NCBI GenBank assembly: GCA_900764105.1
Contig: CAAFMS010000013.1
Span: 62,001-126,000, forward strand
From: Clostridia bacterium
GTDB lineage: Bacteria; Bacillota; Clostridia; Christensenellales; Borkfalkiaceae
Reading direction: 5' to 3'
DNA length: 64,000 nucleotides
Shown: positions 23,982-32,208 of the stretch, in pieces
Layout: each line of letters opens with the position of its first letter
Position numbering within the stretch: the stretch's first letter is position 1
Notes under the pieces: generated by a model
Told to the model about the DNA's origin: nothing
Database searches by the model: none
Seen by the model: only the letters and a program-made list of their open reading frames with translations
Translations under genes and position numbers: made by a program

Positions 23982-26633
23982 TTATTCCTTGAACAGATAT
24001 TTCCTCTCGAAGAACATAGAGGTTGCGAAAAGCGATACCGCGAGAATAATTACCGCAGAGGCTTTCATTACGTTTCTGCGGCTCGTTTTTACTATCGACG
24101 AGTCTTTGACGTACCCCGTTTTGCCGTCGTATAAAATCTCCGCGTAACCGTCTTTAACGGAGAGCAGATATACCTTCTTATTTTTTTCAATGACGTCCGT
24201 TTCCGTTTCGAGGTCGTCCGAATATACCGTCGCGCCGCCTTTCGCGTAAACGTAGCCGCTGTCGACGTTCGTGTAAACTCCGTCGGACAAAAAGCCCTCT
24301 CTTAAAAACGAGACGGGTATAAATCCCTGTTTTTCGCCTTGTTTTACGACGTAATAATCTTTGCCGTTAAATGTGACTTTGCCCGTAATTTCGACCGCCG
24401 AACGTTTTTCGATATCTTCGCCGAGAATATACGGCTTACTTAAAACGGGTATTCCGTACAAGCCGAAGTCTACCGCCGCGTACATTTTCCTGCCGTCTGC
24501 GGCTGTAAGTCCGAAAACGCTGTCGCTGACTAAATCGGTCTTTCTGGCGATTGCCGTCTTGCCCTCTTTCATTATGAAGTAGTACTTGTCGCCGAGGTCT
24601 TTTATAACGTATTCGTCCTTGCCGTCTTCTTTCGCGAATCGTCTGAACGGGAAATATTCGTTTTCGAAATTCTTTTCGGTCTCGAAGAGTTTTGCCCCTT
24701 CGCGTATTTTTCCGAAAGAAATATTCTGCGAATATTTAACGTCGAAAGTGTCGGGAATTTTTATCGTATACGGCGTCGCTATATCGAGGTCGGCGGCGTT
24801 CGACGAGTTTAAGATAAAGCCGTTGAAAATGAAGAACGCCTTGTCGGAATCGCACGACAGACACATTGATTTCGCAGGTTCTATATCGCCGAGGTTCGAC
24901 GAGGTTTCTATCGTCATTTTAACGTTCTCGCGGTAAATTACGTTGTTTTTGAACAGCGCGTAAAGGTTTCCGTCGAGGTCGGTCTGAAGGTTTAAAAGAG
25001 AATCTTTTTCCTCGGTTATCGTATAGGGAAGAGCGGTTTCGACGCCGTTCGCGTATTGATAAAAGTTATACTTGCCGTTTTCGTAAACAGACCAGTATAA
25101 AGCCCCGAACACGTCGCAGGTTATTTCGCCCGCTCTCGATTCGTTTCCGGTAGTATGTAATTCGTCAAGAGAAAATTCCTCTTTCGTCACGTCGAGGGTG
25201 TAAATTACGGGTCGGATTTTTCCGTCCGTATACGACGTGAAACTCAGAACGTAAAACTTGCCGTCCATATAGCAAACGTCGTCTATCGAGTTCGGAAGCT
25301 TTCCCGTCTGATTGTTTATCGTAACATTTTTGAGTTCGCACGGCAAAATTGGGTTGTTCTCGTCCGAATAGTCGATTTTAAGCAGAGACACGTCCGAGCC
25401 TCTGACGAGAAGTATATATCCGTTTCCGACCGCGAAATTTTCTACGCTTCCTATGTTTATGTTGTCGTCTACGAGATTTATGCGGTTGTACGTTCTGTTT
25501 TCGGAATTTATATCGTTTATTATGACTATTCTCGTTCCGTCGAGGGCGTAGATTTTATCGCCTTCCATTACGATTTTCGAAGCGTTCGCCGTGAGACGGT
25601 TTACAGCCGACGAGTTGGTCGTGATCGCGAATTTCGTGAACGTTCTCGTCTTTAATTCTATTTCCTGTACTGCGTTTATATCTATATCGACTATCCAAAG
25701 TCCCGTTTCGGTAAGGCAGATGCCTCTCGGATTCCACAGTTTGCCGAGGTCTTTCGTCTCGCCGTCGGGGATCGATATTTTACAGATGGTGACTATGTCG
25801 TTTCCGTTGTAGTTGGGGTTGACGGAGTAAACGCCCGTATCGGTGGTGAAGTAGACGTTATTGTCCGACGCGTCCTCGCTTTCGGCAATCGAACGGACGT
25901 CCGAAAGTCCGCTTACGATCGTTCTCGTAGTATTCTCCGTCTGGTCGTATTCGGTAATAACGCATTTGTCGTCCGCTTTCGCGCTGTTCGCCGCAAAGTA
26001 GGTCTTGCCGTTTTTCGAGAGCATAACCGACTTTAAATCGCCTTTGTTTATGGCGAGATCTTCCCGTTCGGCAAAGCCGAGTCCCGTCTCGGTTTCGGTA
26101 AGTTCGTAATAGGTGACCTGCGTGGAAGTCGTAACGGCGAGAAGATTGCCGCACACCGAGAAACTGTTGCTGCAAGAACAGACCGTTCTCACGCTTTCGC
26201 CGATATTGTTAAAGTCCGAAATGTCAACGTAGTATATGTACGATTTCTGAGTGAAGAGGAGATATTTCCCGAATCTCGCGAGCGAGGGAACGCCCTCGTC
26301 GTCCTCGTTATAGCCTTCGAGCGGAATTTTCTTGAACGTCTCGTTTCCCGTGTCTTTATCGTTGTCGTAGACGACTATTTCGCCCGCGTGGGAAATCGCC
26401 ACGAACTCGCTGTTGCCGTTTTTATACCGACAGATGGCGTAAGGTTTGTTGAGTTTGTAGTATTGCAGATAACTCGTCGGCAAAAATATGTCCGTGGAAA
26501 CCTTCTTTTCCGCCGTTTCTTCCGTCGTAGCGGCTTCGTTTTCGGCTTTTGCAGTCGGATAGCCCGAAAGGGGAGTAGTTGCAAATCCTATTATCGCAAG
26601 TAATATTAAAAACAAAGACATGACTTTTTTCAT
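23982..26633 (-). CDS. large secreted membrane-anchored protein, beta-propeller-like with SH3-like repeats
   Basis: An 883-residue exported protein of no recognised family. A signal peptide covers residues 1-30. Residues about 50-640 are many short beta-rich units with the look of a propeller, for example KPYAICRYKNGNSEFVAIS, GTRIVIINDINSENRTYNR and DGKFYVLSFTSYTDGKI. Residues about 660-850 contain SH3-like modules (VYAKGGATVYSDDLETETDV, DGYAEILYDGKTGYVKDSSI). The C-terminus is one membrane helix (VMKASAVIILAVSLFATSMFF) and a short basic tail. It would sit outside the cell, anchored in the membrane. A promoter lies 78 bases upstream. A shorter protein with similar SH3-like units is encoded at 28601. 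Confidence 0.75.
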   Translation of the reverse strand: MKKVMSLFLILLAIIGFATTPLSGYPTAKAENEAATTEETAEKKVSTDIFLPTSYLQYYKLNKPYAICRYKNGNSEFVAISHAGEIVVYDNDKDTGNETFKKIPLEGYNEDDEGVPSLARFGKYLLFTQKSYIYYVDISDFNNIGESVRTVCSCSNSFSVCGNLLAVTTSTQVTYYELTETETGLGFAEREDLAINKGDLKSVMLSKNGKTYFAANSAKADDKCVITEYDQTENTTRTIVSGLSDVRSIAESEDASDNNVYFTTDTGVYSVNPNYNGNDIVTICKISIPDGETKDLGKLWNPRGICLTETGLWIVDIDINAVQEIELKTRTFTKFAITTNSSAVNRLTANASKIVMEGDKIYALDGTRIVIINDINSENRTYNRINLVDDNINIGSVENFAVGNGYILLVRGSDVSLLKIDYSDENNPILPCELKNVTINNQTGKLPNSIDDVCYMDGKFYVLSFTSYTDGKIRPVIYTLDVTKEEFSLDELHTTGNESRAGEITCDVFGALYWSVYENGKYNFYQYANGVETALPYTITEEKDSLLNLQTDLDGNLYALFKNNVIYRENVKMTIETSSNLGDIEPAKSMCLSCDSDKAFFIFNGFILNSSNAADLDIATPYTIKIPDTFDVKYSQNISFGKIREGAKLFETEKNFENEYFPFRRFAKEDGKDEYVIKDLGDKYYFIMKEGKTAIARKTDLVSDSVFGLTAADGRKMYAAVDFGLYGIPVLSKPYILGEDIEKRSAVEITGKVTFNGKDYYVVKQGEKQGFIPVSFLREGFLSDGVYTNVDSGYVYAKGGATVYSDDLETETDVIEKNKKVYLLSVKDGYAEILYDGKTGYVKDSSIVKTSRRNVMKASAVIILAVSLFATSMFFERKYLFKE

Positions 26634-26710
26634 TGTTTCTTTCGCTCGTTTTTCGTTGATATTAGAGAGAATCGTCTCGCATACGCAAAGATATATATTC
26701 TCTCATACTA

Positions 26711-26740
26711 AGTATAACATATAACCAAGCGAGTTGACAA
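26711..26740 (-). promoter_or_regulatory. sigma-A promoter of the large secreted protein operon
   Basis: Minus strand: TTGTCA (26740-26735), 18 bases, TATACT (26716-26711). Confidence 0.65.
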
Positions 26741-26853
26741 TAGTTTTTTCCTTTTTCGGGGAAAATTTTTGTGTGAAAGTTTTAGGGGATAGGAAATTTT
26801 GGTTGTAAAAAACGAGAATCTAATTTTAATTTAAGACGCAAACAGTTAACTAT

Positions 26854-27016
26854 GCTTTCTCCTTCGGGGAAAGTGGCTTGACGGAATGAAATGGAAGTCA
26901 AGACGATAGGGGATAAAAACGAAAATTTGTAAAAATCAGTGCTTTATTGTCCCCTTCCGTCAAATCTTCGCTGATAGCCGCTCGATTCGCCACCTTCCCC
27001 GAAGGAGAAGGCGAGG
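26854..27016. repeat. dispersed repeat family A, copy 2
   Basis: Begins CTTTCTCCTTCGGGGAAAG and ends CACCTTCCCCGAAGGAGAAG, with GATAGGGGATAAA and TTGTCCCCTTCCGTC inside. It lies in the opposite orientation to copy 1 and directly downstream of the terminase gene. Confidence 0.75.
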
Positions 27017-27097
27017 GATTTAATCGATAAGGTCGCATTTTTCGGGATATAGATGCGATTTTTTTACAGCCTCGAAACGTTCGGAATACGGAATATA

Positions 27098-28525
27098 TTA
27101 TCGGCTGTTTTTGCGACCGCGTTTGATTTTGCGGTAAAGTCGCTCCTTGTCGATTGTAATGACCGATTTGCCGCCGTCCTTCTTTTCGGGCTTCGGTCTC
27201 GACATTATGAAATATCTCAGTTCGTCCAGACTGTGGTCGTCTACCTTTTTCGGGACGTCGCCGTCCCCCCACCTGTAACGTTTTAACTCTCTTATCAGGT
27301 TAGTACATGTTTTGAAAATGTACAGTCTGTCGTTTTTTAAGTATTCTTTTACCCTTGCTATGCCCGAAAATAAGTCCTTGTTTACTTTGGGATTTACTAA
27401 AATTCCGTAGTCGTAAAACAATTCGGTCACGCTCTTTAAGGACGACAAAGTCTTTTGATTTGCCGCCGAGTCGATTAAGGCTCGTATACGCCCGTCGTTA
27501 TCCCGTCGCCAGCCTATTTGGTCGCATTTTTTCTTTATCGCTTCGCTATGGTATTCCACGTCCTTCCCCGACTCGAAGTGTTCCGCCACGACGTAGACGG
27601 TGTCGTCGTAGTCCACGCAGTACCAGTGAGCCGACAACGGATTGTTAAGCCCCGGGTCTATCGAAATATTGTTCTGCCAGTCGAAAGGGAAGTCGAAAGG
27701 TTCGATAACGTGCTTGTTTTCGTCAAATTCGGGATAAACAAGCCCCGAACACGCCTTAAATTCGCCGTATCGCCTCGTCCTTAGTTCTTCCTCGCTCATA
27801 GACGAATCGAGTCCGTCGATTTCGTCTTTCGATAAAAACGGATTATCCGCCCATTCGACGAATTCGCACCAGACCTCGTCGGAATTTCCGCTGTTTAAGT
27901 AAATCTCTTCATAGACGAAAGTCAGCCCTTTCAACGGGGTCATAGTGCCGAAAACGTCCCCTCTTTTGTCGATTACCCGCATAAGGCACTCTCTGTATAC
28001 GTCCTCGGGCGGTTCTTCGTCGAACCAGACGTAATCGAGCGAACTGCCTTGAAATTTCTCCCTGCCCTGATCGCAACTTTTAAAACCTATCGTCGATATT
28101 CCGCCGAACACGTTTTTGACCTTTATCTGATCGATTACGCCCCCCTCGGGGTCGCCGCGCTTACCTGAACTCATTACGACTTCCTTTATCCATTCCTTGG
28201 GCAGATATTTGAGGATTTTGCTCTGCGCGACGTCTCTTTGGACTTCTCGGGAGAGGGAAACGACCCATCCGAAAGTGTCTTTTCTGTTTTCCCTGTAAGG
28301 GTGAATACCCCTCGCCATATATACGGTTTCGACTGCGCCGCATTCGGTTTTACCGCTTCGGTTTCCGCCGAACACCCACCTGTTTCGTTTTTTGCATTTA
28401 TGAAAAGCAACTTGCTTTTCGTGTGTTTTTGCGCCCGTGTTGTAGTTGTAAATAGGCAAACTTTTACGCCTTTCTATTTCCTCTTCCACGCGTTTTATAG
28501 CCTTTACGGTCTCTTCCGAGTTCAT
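27098..28525 (-). CDS. terL: phage terminase large subunit
   Basis: A 475-residue DNA-packaging motor with both domains intact (numbers counted from a GTG three codons earlier). The ATPase has Walker A FGGNRSGKTE (56-63) and Walker B VWFDEEPP (D172, E173), with the coupling motif GTMTPLKG near 196. The nuclease has D293 in ISIDPGLNN, D355 in RALIDSAA and the VDDHSLDELRYF cluster (432-442). Such enzymes cut and pump phage DNA into procapsids through the portal. AAGGAG stands 12 bases before the ATG at 28525, or 3 bases before the GTG at 28534. It lies alone on the minus strand, 27 kb from the head genes, with a gene on the opposite strand upstream. No sign of decay. Confidence 0.93.
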   Translation of the reverse strand: MNSEETVKAIKRVEEEIERRKSLPIYNYNTGAKTHEKQVAFHKCKKRNRWVFGGNRSGKTECGAVETVYMARGIHPYRENRKDTFGWVVSLSREVQRDVAQSKILKYLPKEWIKEVVMSSGKRGDPEGGVIDQIKVKNVFGGISTIGFKSCDQGREKFQGSSLDYVWFDEEPPEDVYRECLMRVIDKRGDVFGTMTPLKGLTFVYEEIYLNSGNSDEVWCEFVEWADNPFLSKDEIDGLDSSMSEEELRTRRYGEFKACSGLVYPEFDENKHVIEPFDFPFDWQNNISIDPGLNNPLSAHWYCVDYDDTVYVVAEHFESGKDVEYHSEAIKKKCDQIGWRRDNDGRIRALIDSAANQKTLSSLKSVTELFYDYGILVNPKVNKDLFSGIARVKEYLKNDRLYIFKTCTNLIRELKRYRWGDGDVPKKVDDHSLDELRYFIMSRPKPEKKDGGKSVITIDKERLYRKIKRGRKNSR

Positions 28526-28600
28526 TTTCGACACAATCTCCTTTTTTACGAAATTTATTTATGTTTTTTTCGGTAGTAGCGAAGTTATAATTATCGTACT

Positions 28601-29374
28601 ATGAAAAAACTCGTTATTTCACTTTTTACCATATTGTCCGTTATCGTTACGGGACTTTTCGTCGCGTTCGGTTCCGCCCAAAAAAAATTCGCCGTTGCCG
28701 CAGAGGAAAGGTACTCCCGAGTGCTTGGCGAAAACGTGGTTTTATATATGGACTCGTCTATGACGATGCCGTGGTTTACTCTTCCGTACAGTTATTACGT
28801 CAAGGTTATAAGCGTTAGCGGAACGGCGGCGAAGGTGGAATATCGCGGCGGCGGTTCGAAGCCGTCGGCTAAGGGGTACATAGACGTTTCGGAACTTAAT
28901 ATCGTCGAGGAAACGCCGTCCGTGATTTTTCCCAATCTCACTTTAACGGTCAATCAGAACTGTATGCTGTATAAAGACACCGACTTCACGATAGCCGAAA
29001 CTGTAACGCAAAACAGTACTGCGGACTTCTACGGAATACTCGTTCGCCCGAACGGGGAAAAGTTTATTTATTCGCTCGTAACCACGACCTCGGGAGACAA
29101 ATACGTGGGCTATATGTCGATTAACGCCGTTTCTGAGTTTACAATACCTGTTTTGAAAGTGGAGGCGGAAACGCCCGACGAAAGCCTTTCGGGGGAGTCC
29201 GATTCGGGTAAAGACGACGCCGCAAAAACGGGCAACGGACTACAACTCGCAATTATCATAGCGGTGTCGGCGGTTGCGATTTCCATAGTATACTTATTAT
29301 TTCGCCCGTCGGGCAAGGGCAGAGCGAAAGACGAAGCGATAACCTCGAACGAGTTTGACGACAACGACTACTGA
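28601..29374 (+). CDS. exported membrane-anchored protein with SH3-like modules
   Basis: A 257-residue protein of no recognised family. It has a signal peptide (1-33, LVISLFTILSVIVTGLFVAF core). Two beta-rich SH3-like units follow (GENVVLYMDSSMTMPWFTLP... AKGYIDVSELNI, and NQNCMLYKDTDFTIAETV... YVGYMSINAVSEF), then an acidic Ser/Asp linker. A membrane helix (LQLAIIIAVSAVAISIVYLLF) and an acidic cytoplasmic tail end it. It resembles the C-terminal part of the 883-residue protein at 23982. A TATAAT box at 28586-28591 lies 9 bases from the ATG and no Shine-Dalgarno is visible. It sits between the terminase and the phage-type regulator, on the opposite strand. Confidence 0.7.
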   Translation: MKKLVISLFTILSVIVTGLFVAFGSAQKKFAVAAEERYSRVLGENVVLYMDSSMTMPWFTLPYSYYVKVISVSGTAAKVEYRGGGSKPSAKGYIDVSELNIVEETPSVIFPNLTLTVNQNCMLYKDTDFTIAETVTQNSTADFYGILVRPNGEKFIYSLVTTTSGDKYVGYMSINAVSEFTIPVLKVEAETPDESLSGESDSGKDDAAKTGNGLQLAIIIAVSAVAISIVYLLFRPSGKGRAKDEAITSNEFDDNDY

Positions 29375-29403
29375 AAAGTCAGCGACGGCAAAAACCGCGA
29401 CGA

Positions 29404-29602
29404 CAAAAATTAACCTTCCTTGCTCTCCCCAAAGGGGAAAGCAAGATGATTAGTTTTTAAATGTCGGCAAGTTGTTTTGCAGGCGTAGGGGACGACGCCC
29501 TCGGCGTCCCGTGAAACGGGAGTTATATTTTGCTTCGCAAAGTTAAATTGCCTGTCGCGGTTATATTTGCCTTGCGGCAAGTGATATTACGCTTCGCGTA
29601 GT
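29404..29602. repeat. cluster of repeat fragments (families A, B and C)
   Basis: 29404-29444 is a half copy of family A (CTTGCTCTCCCCAAAGGGGA and AAGCAAG). 29484-29511 is a family B end (GTAGGGGACGACGCCCTCGG then CGTCCCG). 29527-29602 is a run of family C hairpins (GCTTCGCAAAG, TTGCCTTGCGGCAAG, ACGCTTCGCGTAG). Confidence 0.6.
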
Positions 29603-29610
29603 TGTTTTGA

Positions 29611-30129
29611 TTATGAGTTTTTTGAGACCGAACAGGGTTTTAACGACTTGCCCGAAGTGTTTCTCAATATTCCGAAATTCGCCGACGAGATCGACTTCGT
29701 CGTCTCCCTTTCCAACGCCTCTCCTATAAACGCAAACCTCTTCGCTTTGATCCTTATCGCTTCCGCGTTTAAGCCTCTCTCTTCGAGTCCTTTCGCGAAC
29801 TTACCCGTCGCTAACGCCAACTTGCGGTAGTAATTCCTGTTTTTAACGAGGTTCTCGTCCTCTGTCGCTCCGTCTATGCCGTATTTCTCGATCAGAATTT
29901 TTCTGCATTCGGGCTTTAACCCGTCAAGAGATTCGTATATGTTGATTCTCAGAAGTAATAATTCCTTTTTCCTTTCGGTAAGCGTCAGAAGTCTCTCGGC
30001 TTGCTGCTCGGCGGGAAGTCGACACGAAAAACTCCCCAACGCTTTCAGAAAAAACTTTTTATCCATACTTTCGATTATATCGCTCATATTTTCGAGGCAT
30101 ACGAGCAAAGCCTTTTGTTCGACAAACAT
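29611..30129 (-). CDS. phage-type regulator, sigma-70 region 4-like helices (tentative)
   Basis: A 172-residue, all-helical basic protein. The segment LKPECRKILIEKYGIDGATEDENLVKNRNYYRKLALATGKFAKGL recalls the region-4-like helix-turn-helix of phage late activators (ArpU/RinA type). In these an L-x-P-x-x-R-x-I-L...Y stretch precedes a helix containing YYR. This match is by eye and tentative. AAGGAGGTG lies 6 bases before the ATG. Two promoters stand upstream, one with a LexA box at its start point. It points toward the terminase gene 1.1 kb downstream on the same strand. If the family call is right it would switch on packaging genes after DNA damage. Confidence 0.6.
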   Translation of the reverse strand: MFVEQKALLVCLENMSDIIESMDKKFFLKALGSFSCRLPAEQQAERLLTLTERKKELLLLRINIYESLDGLKPECRKILIEKYGIDGATEDENLVKNRNYYRKLALATGKFAKGLEERGLNAEAIRIKAKRFAFIGEALERETTKSISSANFGILRNTSGKSLKPCSVSKNS

Positions 30130-30165
30130 TCTGACACCTCCTTTTTTTTGCTGAAGAACGCGCTC

Positions 30166-30193
30166 ATTATATCCGCGGATTTTTCATTTGCAA
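30166..30193 (-). promoter_or_regulatory. proximal promoter of the regulator gene
   Basis: Minus strand: TTGCAA (30193-30188), 16 bases, TATAAT (30171-30166), 37 bases upstream of the ATG. Confidence 0.6.
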
Positions 30194-30260
30194 TACCTTT
30201 GTGAACAGTTTTTTTTGTCGCGGAACGAGGTTTTTTCGCCCCTTGTCTTTCATGCAAAAA

Positions 30261-30274
30261 CGAACAAATGTTCG
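30261..30274. promoter_or_regulatory. LexA (SOS) box
   Basis: CGAACAAATGTTCG is a perfect match to the Gram-positive LexA operator CGAAC-N4-GTTCG. It covers the predicted start point of the distal regulator promoter (30276-30304). Confidence 0.8.
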
Positions 30275-30275
30275 C

Positions 30276-30304
30276 GTTGTATTTTACTTTGCAAATAGTG
30301 ACAA
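30276..30304 (-). promoter_or_regulatory. distal, LexA-controlled promoter of the regulator gene
   Basis: Minus strand: TTGTCA (30304-30299), 17 bases, TACAAC (30281-30276). The LexA box begins one base downstream, so repressor binding would block initiation. Confidence 0.55.
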
Positions 30305-30439
30305 ATGTCTGTCGTAATTAAAAGTCAAAAAAGATAGAAATAAGTCGAATATGGTCGCATAAAAAGTTGTCGTTAAAAAAGCCTTATTTTTATGTGTTTT
30401 ATTCATTTCTGTCCGACGGAAAAAATATTTTGCTTTTTC

Positions 30440-30469
30440 TTGACTTGAAGAGCGGTTTTATGGTAAGAT
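30440..30469 (+). promoter_or_regulatory. promoter of the uxuA operon
   Basis: TTGACT (30440-30445), 18 bases, TAAGAT (30464-30469), 50 bases before the TTG start of uxuA. Confidence 0.6.
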
Positions 30470-30518
30470 TAAGGGAGTTAATCGTATCGTTTTTGTGCGA
30501 CGTACAAAAGGAGAAATT

Positions 30519-31562
30519 TTGAAACTTACTTTCAGATGGTATGGGGAAAAGGACTGTATTCCTCTTAACTACATAAAACAGATTCAGGGAATGTCGGGCG
30601 TAGTTACCGCCGTTTACGACGTTCCCGTCGGCGAAGTGTGGAGCGTTTCCGCTTTGGAAAAATTGAAAACGCTCGCAAACGGCGCGGGACTTTCCATGGA
30701 AGTTATCGAGAGTATTCCCGTTCACGAGGATATAAAACTCGGTAAGCCTACAAGGGATAAACTCATCGCAAACTACGCCGAAAATATCAGAAATTGCGGA
30801 AAAGTCGGGGTAAAGTGCGTTTGCTACAACTTTATGCCCGTGTTCGACTGGTTCAGAACGAACCTTTATTTCAAACACGCCGACGGTTCGACTTCTCTTT
30901 CTTATTCGGAGGAGGACTTTAAAAAACTCGACAAGCACAATTTGCGGCTTCCCGGTTGGGACGAAAGTTATACCTCGGAGCAGTTGAACGGACTTTTGAA
31001 AGAGTACGAGGGAATGACTCACGAAAAATTGTTCGACAACCTCGTATACTTCCTTAACGGAATTATGCCCGCGTGCGAGGAGGCGGGTATAAATATGGCT
31101 ATCCACCCCGACGATCCGCCGTGGGATATTTTCGGACTTCCGAGAATAGTCGGCAGAGAAGAGGACTACGACAGGCTTTTCAAAGCCGTTCCGAATAAGC
31201 ATAACGGAATTACTTTTTGCACGGGGTCGCTCGGAGCGGGCAGGTTTAACGATCTTCCGAAAATGGCGGCGAAATATGCCGACCGTATATATTTCGCTCA
31301 TCTTCGTCAGTTGAAGTTTACGAGCGATACCGATTTCTACGAAAACGGGCATCAGACGAACGAAGGTAACGTCGATATTTATTCGATTGTCAAGGCTCTC
31401 GTAGAAAACGGTTTCGACGGATATTTACGCCCCGACCACGGCAGAAATATTTGGGGCGAGGACGCCAAACCGGGGTACGGTCTCTATGACAGGGCGCTCG
31501 GCGCGGCTTATCTGCAAGGCGTATTCGAAGCGGTAGAAAAGGATTTGAAGGAGAAAAAGTGA
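30519..31562 (+). CDS. uxuA: mannonate dehydratase UxuA
   Basis: A 347-residue TIM-barrel enzyme that converts D-mannonate to 2-keto-3-deoxygluconate in glucuronate breakdown. The N-terminus KLTFRWYGEKDCIPLNYIKQIQG and IAxHPDDPPWDIFGLPRIV, FCTGSLGAG, FAHLRQLKF and LRPDHGR segments are diagnostic. The start is a TTG at 30519, with AAAAGGAG 5 bases upstream and the canonical N-terminus. A GTG at 30495 would include the ribosome site in the protein. First gene of a five-gene operon. No 2-keto-3-deoxygluconate aldolase or uronate isomerase is in view. Confidence 0.93.
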   Translation: MKLTFRWYGEKDCIPLNYIKQIQGMSGVVTAVYDVPVGEVWSVSALEKLKTLANGAGLSMEVIESIPVHEDIKLGKPTRDKLIANYAENIRNCGKVGVKCVCYNFMPVFDWFRTNLYFKHADGSTSLSYSEEDFKKLDKHNLRLPGWDESYTSEQLNGLLKEYEGMTHEKLFDNLVYFLNGIMPACEEAGINMAIHPDDPPWDIFGLPRIVGREEDYDRLFKAVPNKHNGITFCTGSLGAGRFNDLPKMAAKYADRIYFAHLRQLKFTSDTDFYENGHQTNEGNVDIYSIVKALVENGFDGYLRPDHGRNIWGEDAKPGYGLYDRALGAAYLQGVFEAVEKDLKEKK

Positions 31563-32197
31563 AAGCGATATTTTTAGGCGACAGCATAACCGAGGGCGTG
31601 GGAGCGTCGTCGGAAGCAAATAAATACGTAAACAAAGTCGCCGAGATTTGCGGAGTCGAAGTCAAAAACTTCGGAGTGTCGGGTACTCGCATAGCGAGAC
31701 AGTCTTTGCCGAGCGAATACATTCTGTTCGATTACGACTTTCAGATGAGAGCGGAAGTTATGGATAAGGACGCCGATAAGGTGTTTGTGTTCGGCGGCAC
31801 CAACGATTACGGGCACGGCGACGCGAAAATCGGAGACGAAAACGACGATTCGCCCTATACCTTTAACGGCGGGCTGAACAATCTTATGAAAAGGCTTATC
31901 GGAACTTACGGGAAAGATAAAATTTGTTTCATTCTGCCGATCAGAAGATTTTTGGAAGAAGATTTATTCGGACAGGGGCATAGAAAAGAGCCGACCTTAA
32001 ACCTAAAAGGTTACGTCGATATAATAAGGTCGAAATGCGAAAAAGAGGGCGTAGATTATATTGACTTGTATAACGACGGTATACCTAAGCCGCTCACCGA
32101 CAAGGGCGACGAATATACCGCCGACGGGCTTCATCCGAACGATAAAGGGCATTTGTTTATCGCCGAAAAAATAAAAGAATATCTCGAAAGAGAGTAA
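31559..32197 (+). CDS. SGNH/GDSL hydrolase
   Basis: A 212-residue SGNH-fold esterase: FLGDSITEGVG (catalytic serine in block I), GVSGTR (block II glycine), FGGTNDYGHGD (block III asparagine) and DGLHPNDKGH (block V Asp-His). All four blocks are present. Such enzymes remove acetyl or other acyl groups from sugars, which fits a plant or host-glycan uronate operon; the true substrate is unknown. No signal peptide, so it is cytoplasmic. The GTG start overlaps the uxuA stop by four bases (GTGA), implying translational coupling. Confidence 0.88.
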   Translation: MKAIFLGDSITEGVGASSEANKYVNKVAEICGVEVKNFGVSGTRIARQSLPSEYILFDYDFQMRAEVMDKDADKVFVFGGTNDYGHGDAKIGDENDDSPYTFNGGLNNLMKRLIGTYGKDKICFILPIRRFLEEDLFGQGHRKEPTLNLKGYVDIIRSKCEKEGVDYIDLYNDGIPKPLTDKGDEYTADGLHPNDKGHLFIAEKIKEYLERE

Positions 32198-32208
32198 AGG
32201 AGTAAAAT

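Larger units (their letters stand above)
26634..27097. other. non-coding gap with promoter and repeat A copy 2
   Basis: No gene is seen in this 460-base stretch between the large secreted protein gene and the terminase gene. It contains the promoter at 26711-26740 and the family A repeat at 26854-27016. Confidence 0.65.
30130..30518. other. divergent regulatory region between phage regulator and uxuA
   Basis: No gene is seen. It holds two promoters and a LexA box for the minus-strand regulator, and one promoter (30440-30469) for the plus-strand uxuA operon. Confidence 0.65.

Noticed and set aside
29611..30129. Small terminase subunit for the lone terminase
   Set aside because: Position would allow it, but the sequence looks more like a late-type regulator, and a better small-terminase candidate opens the head operon at 55642.
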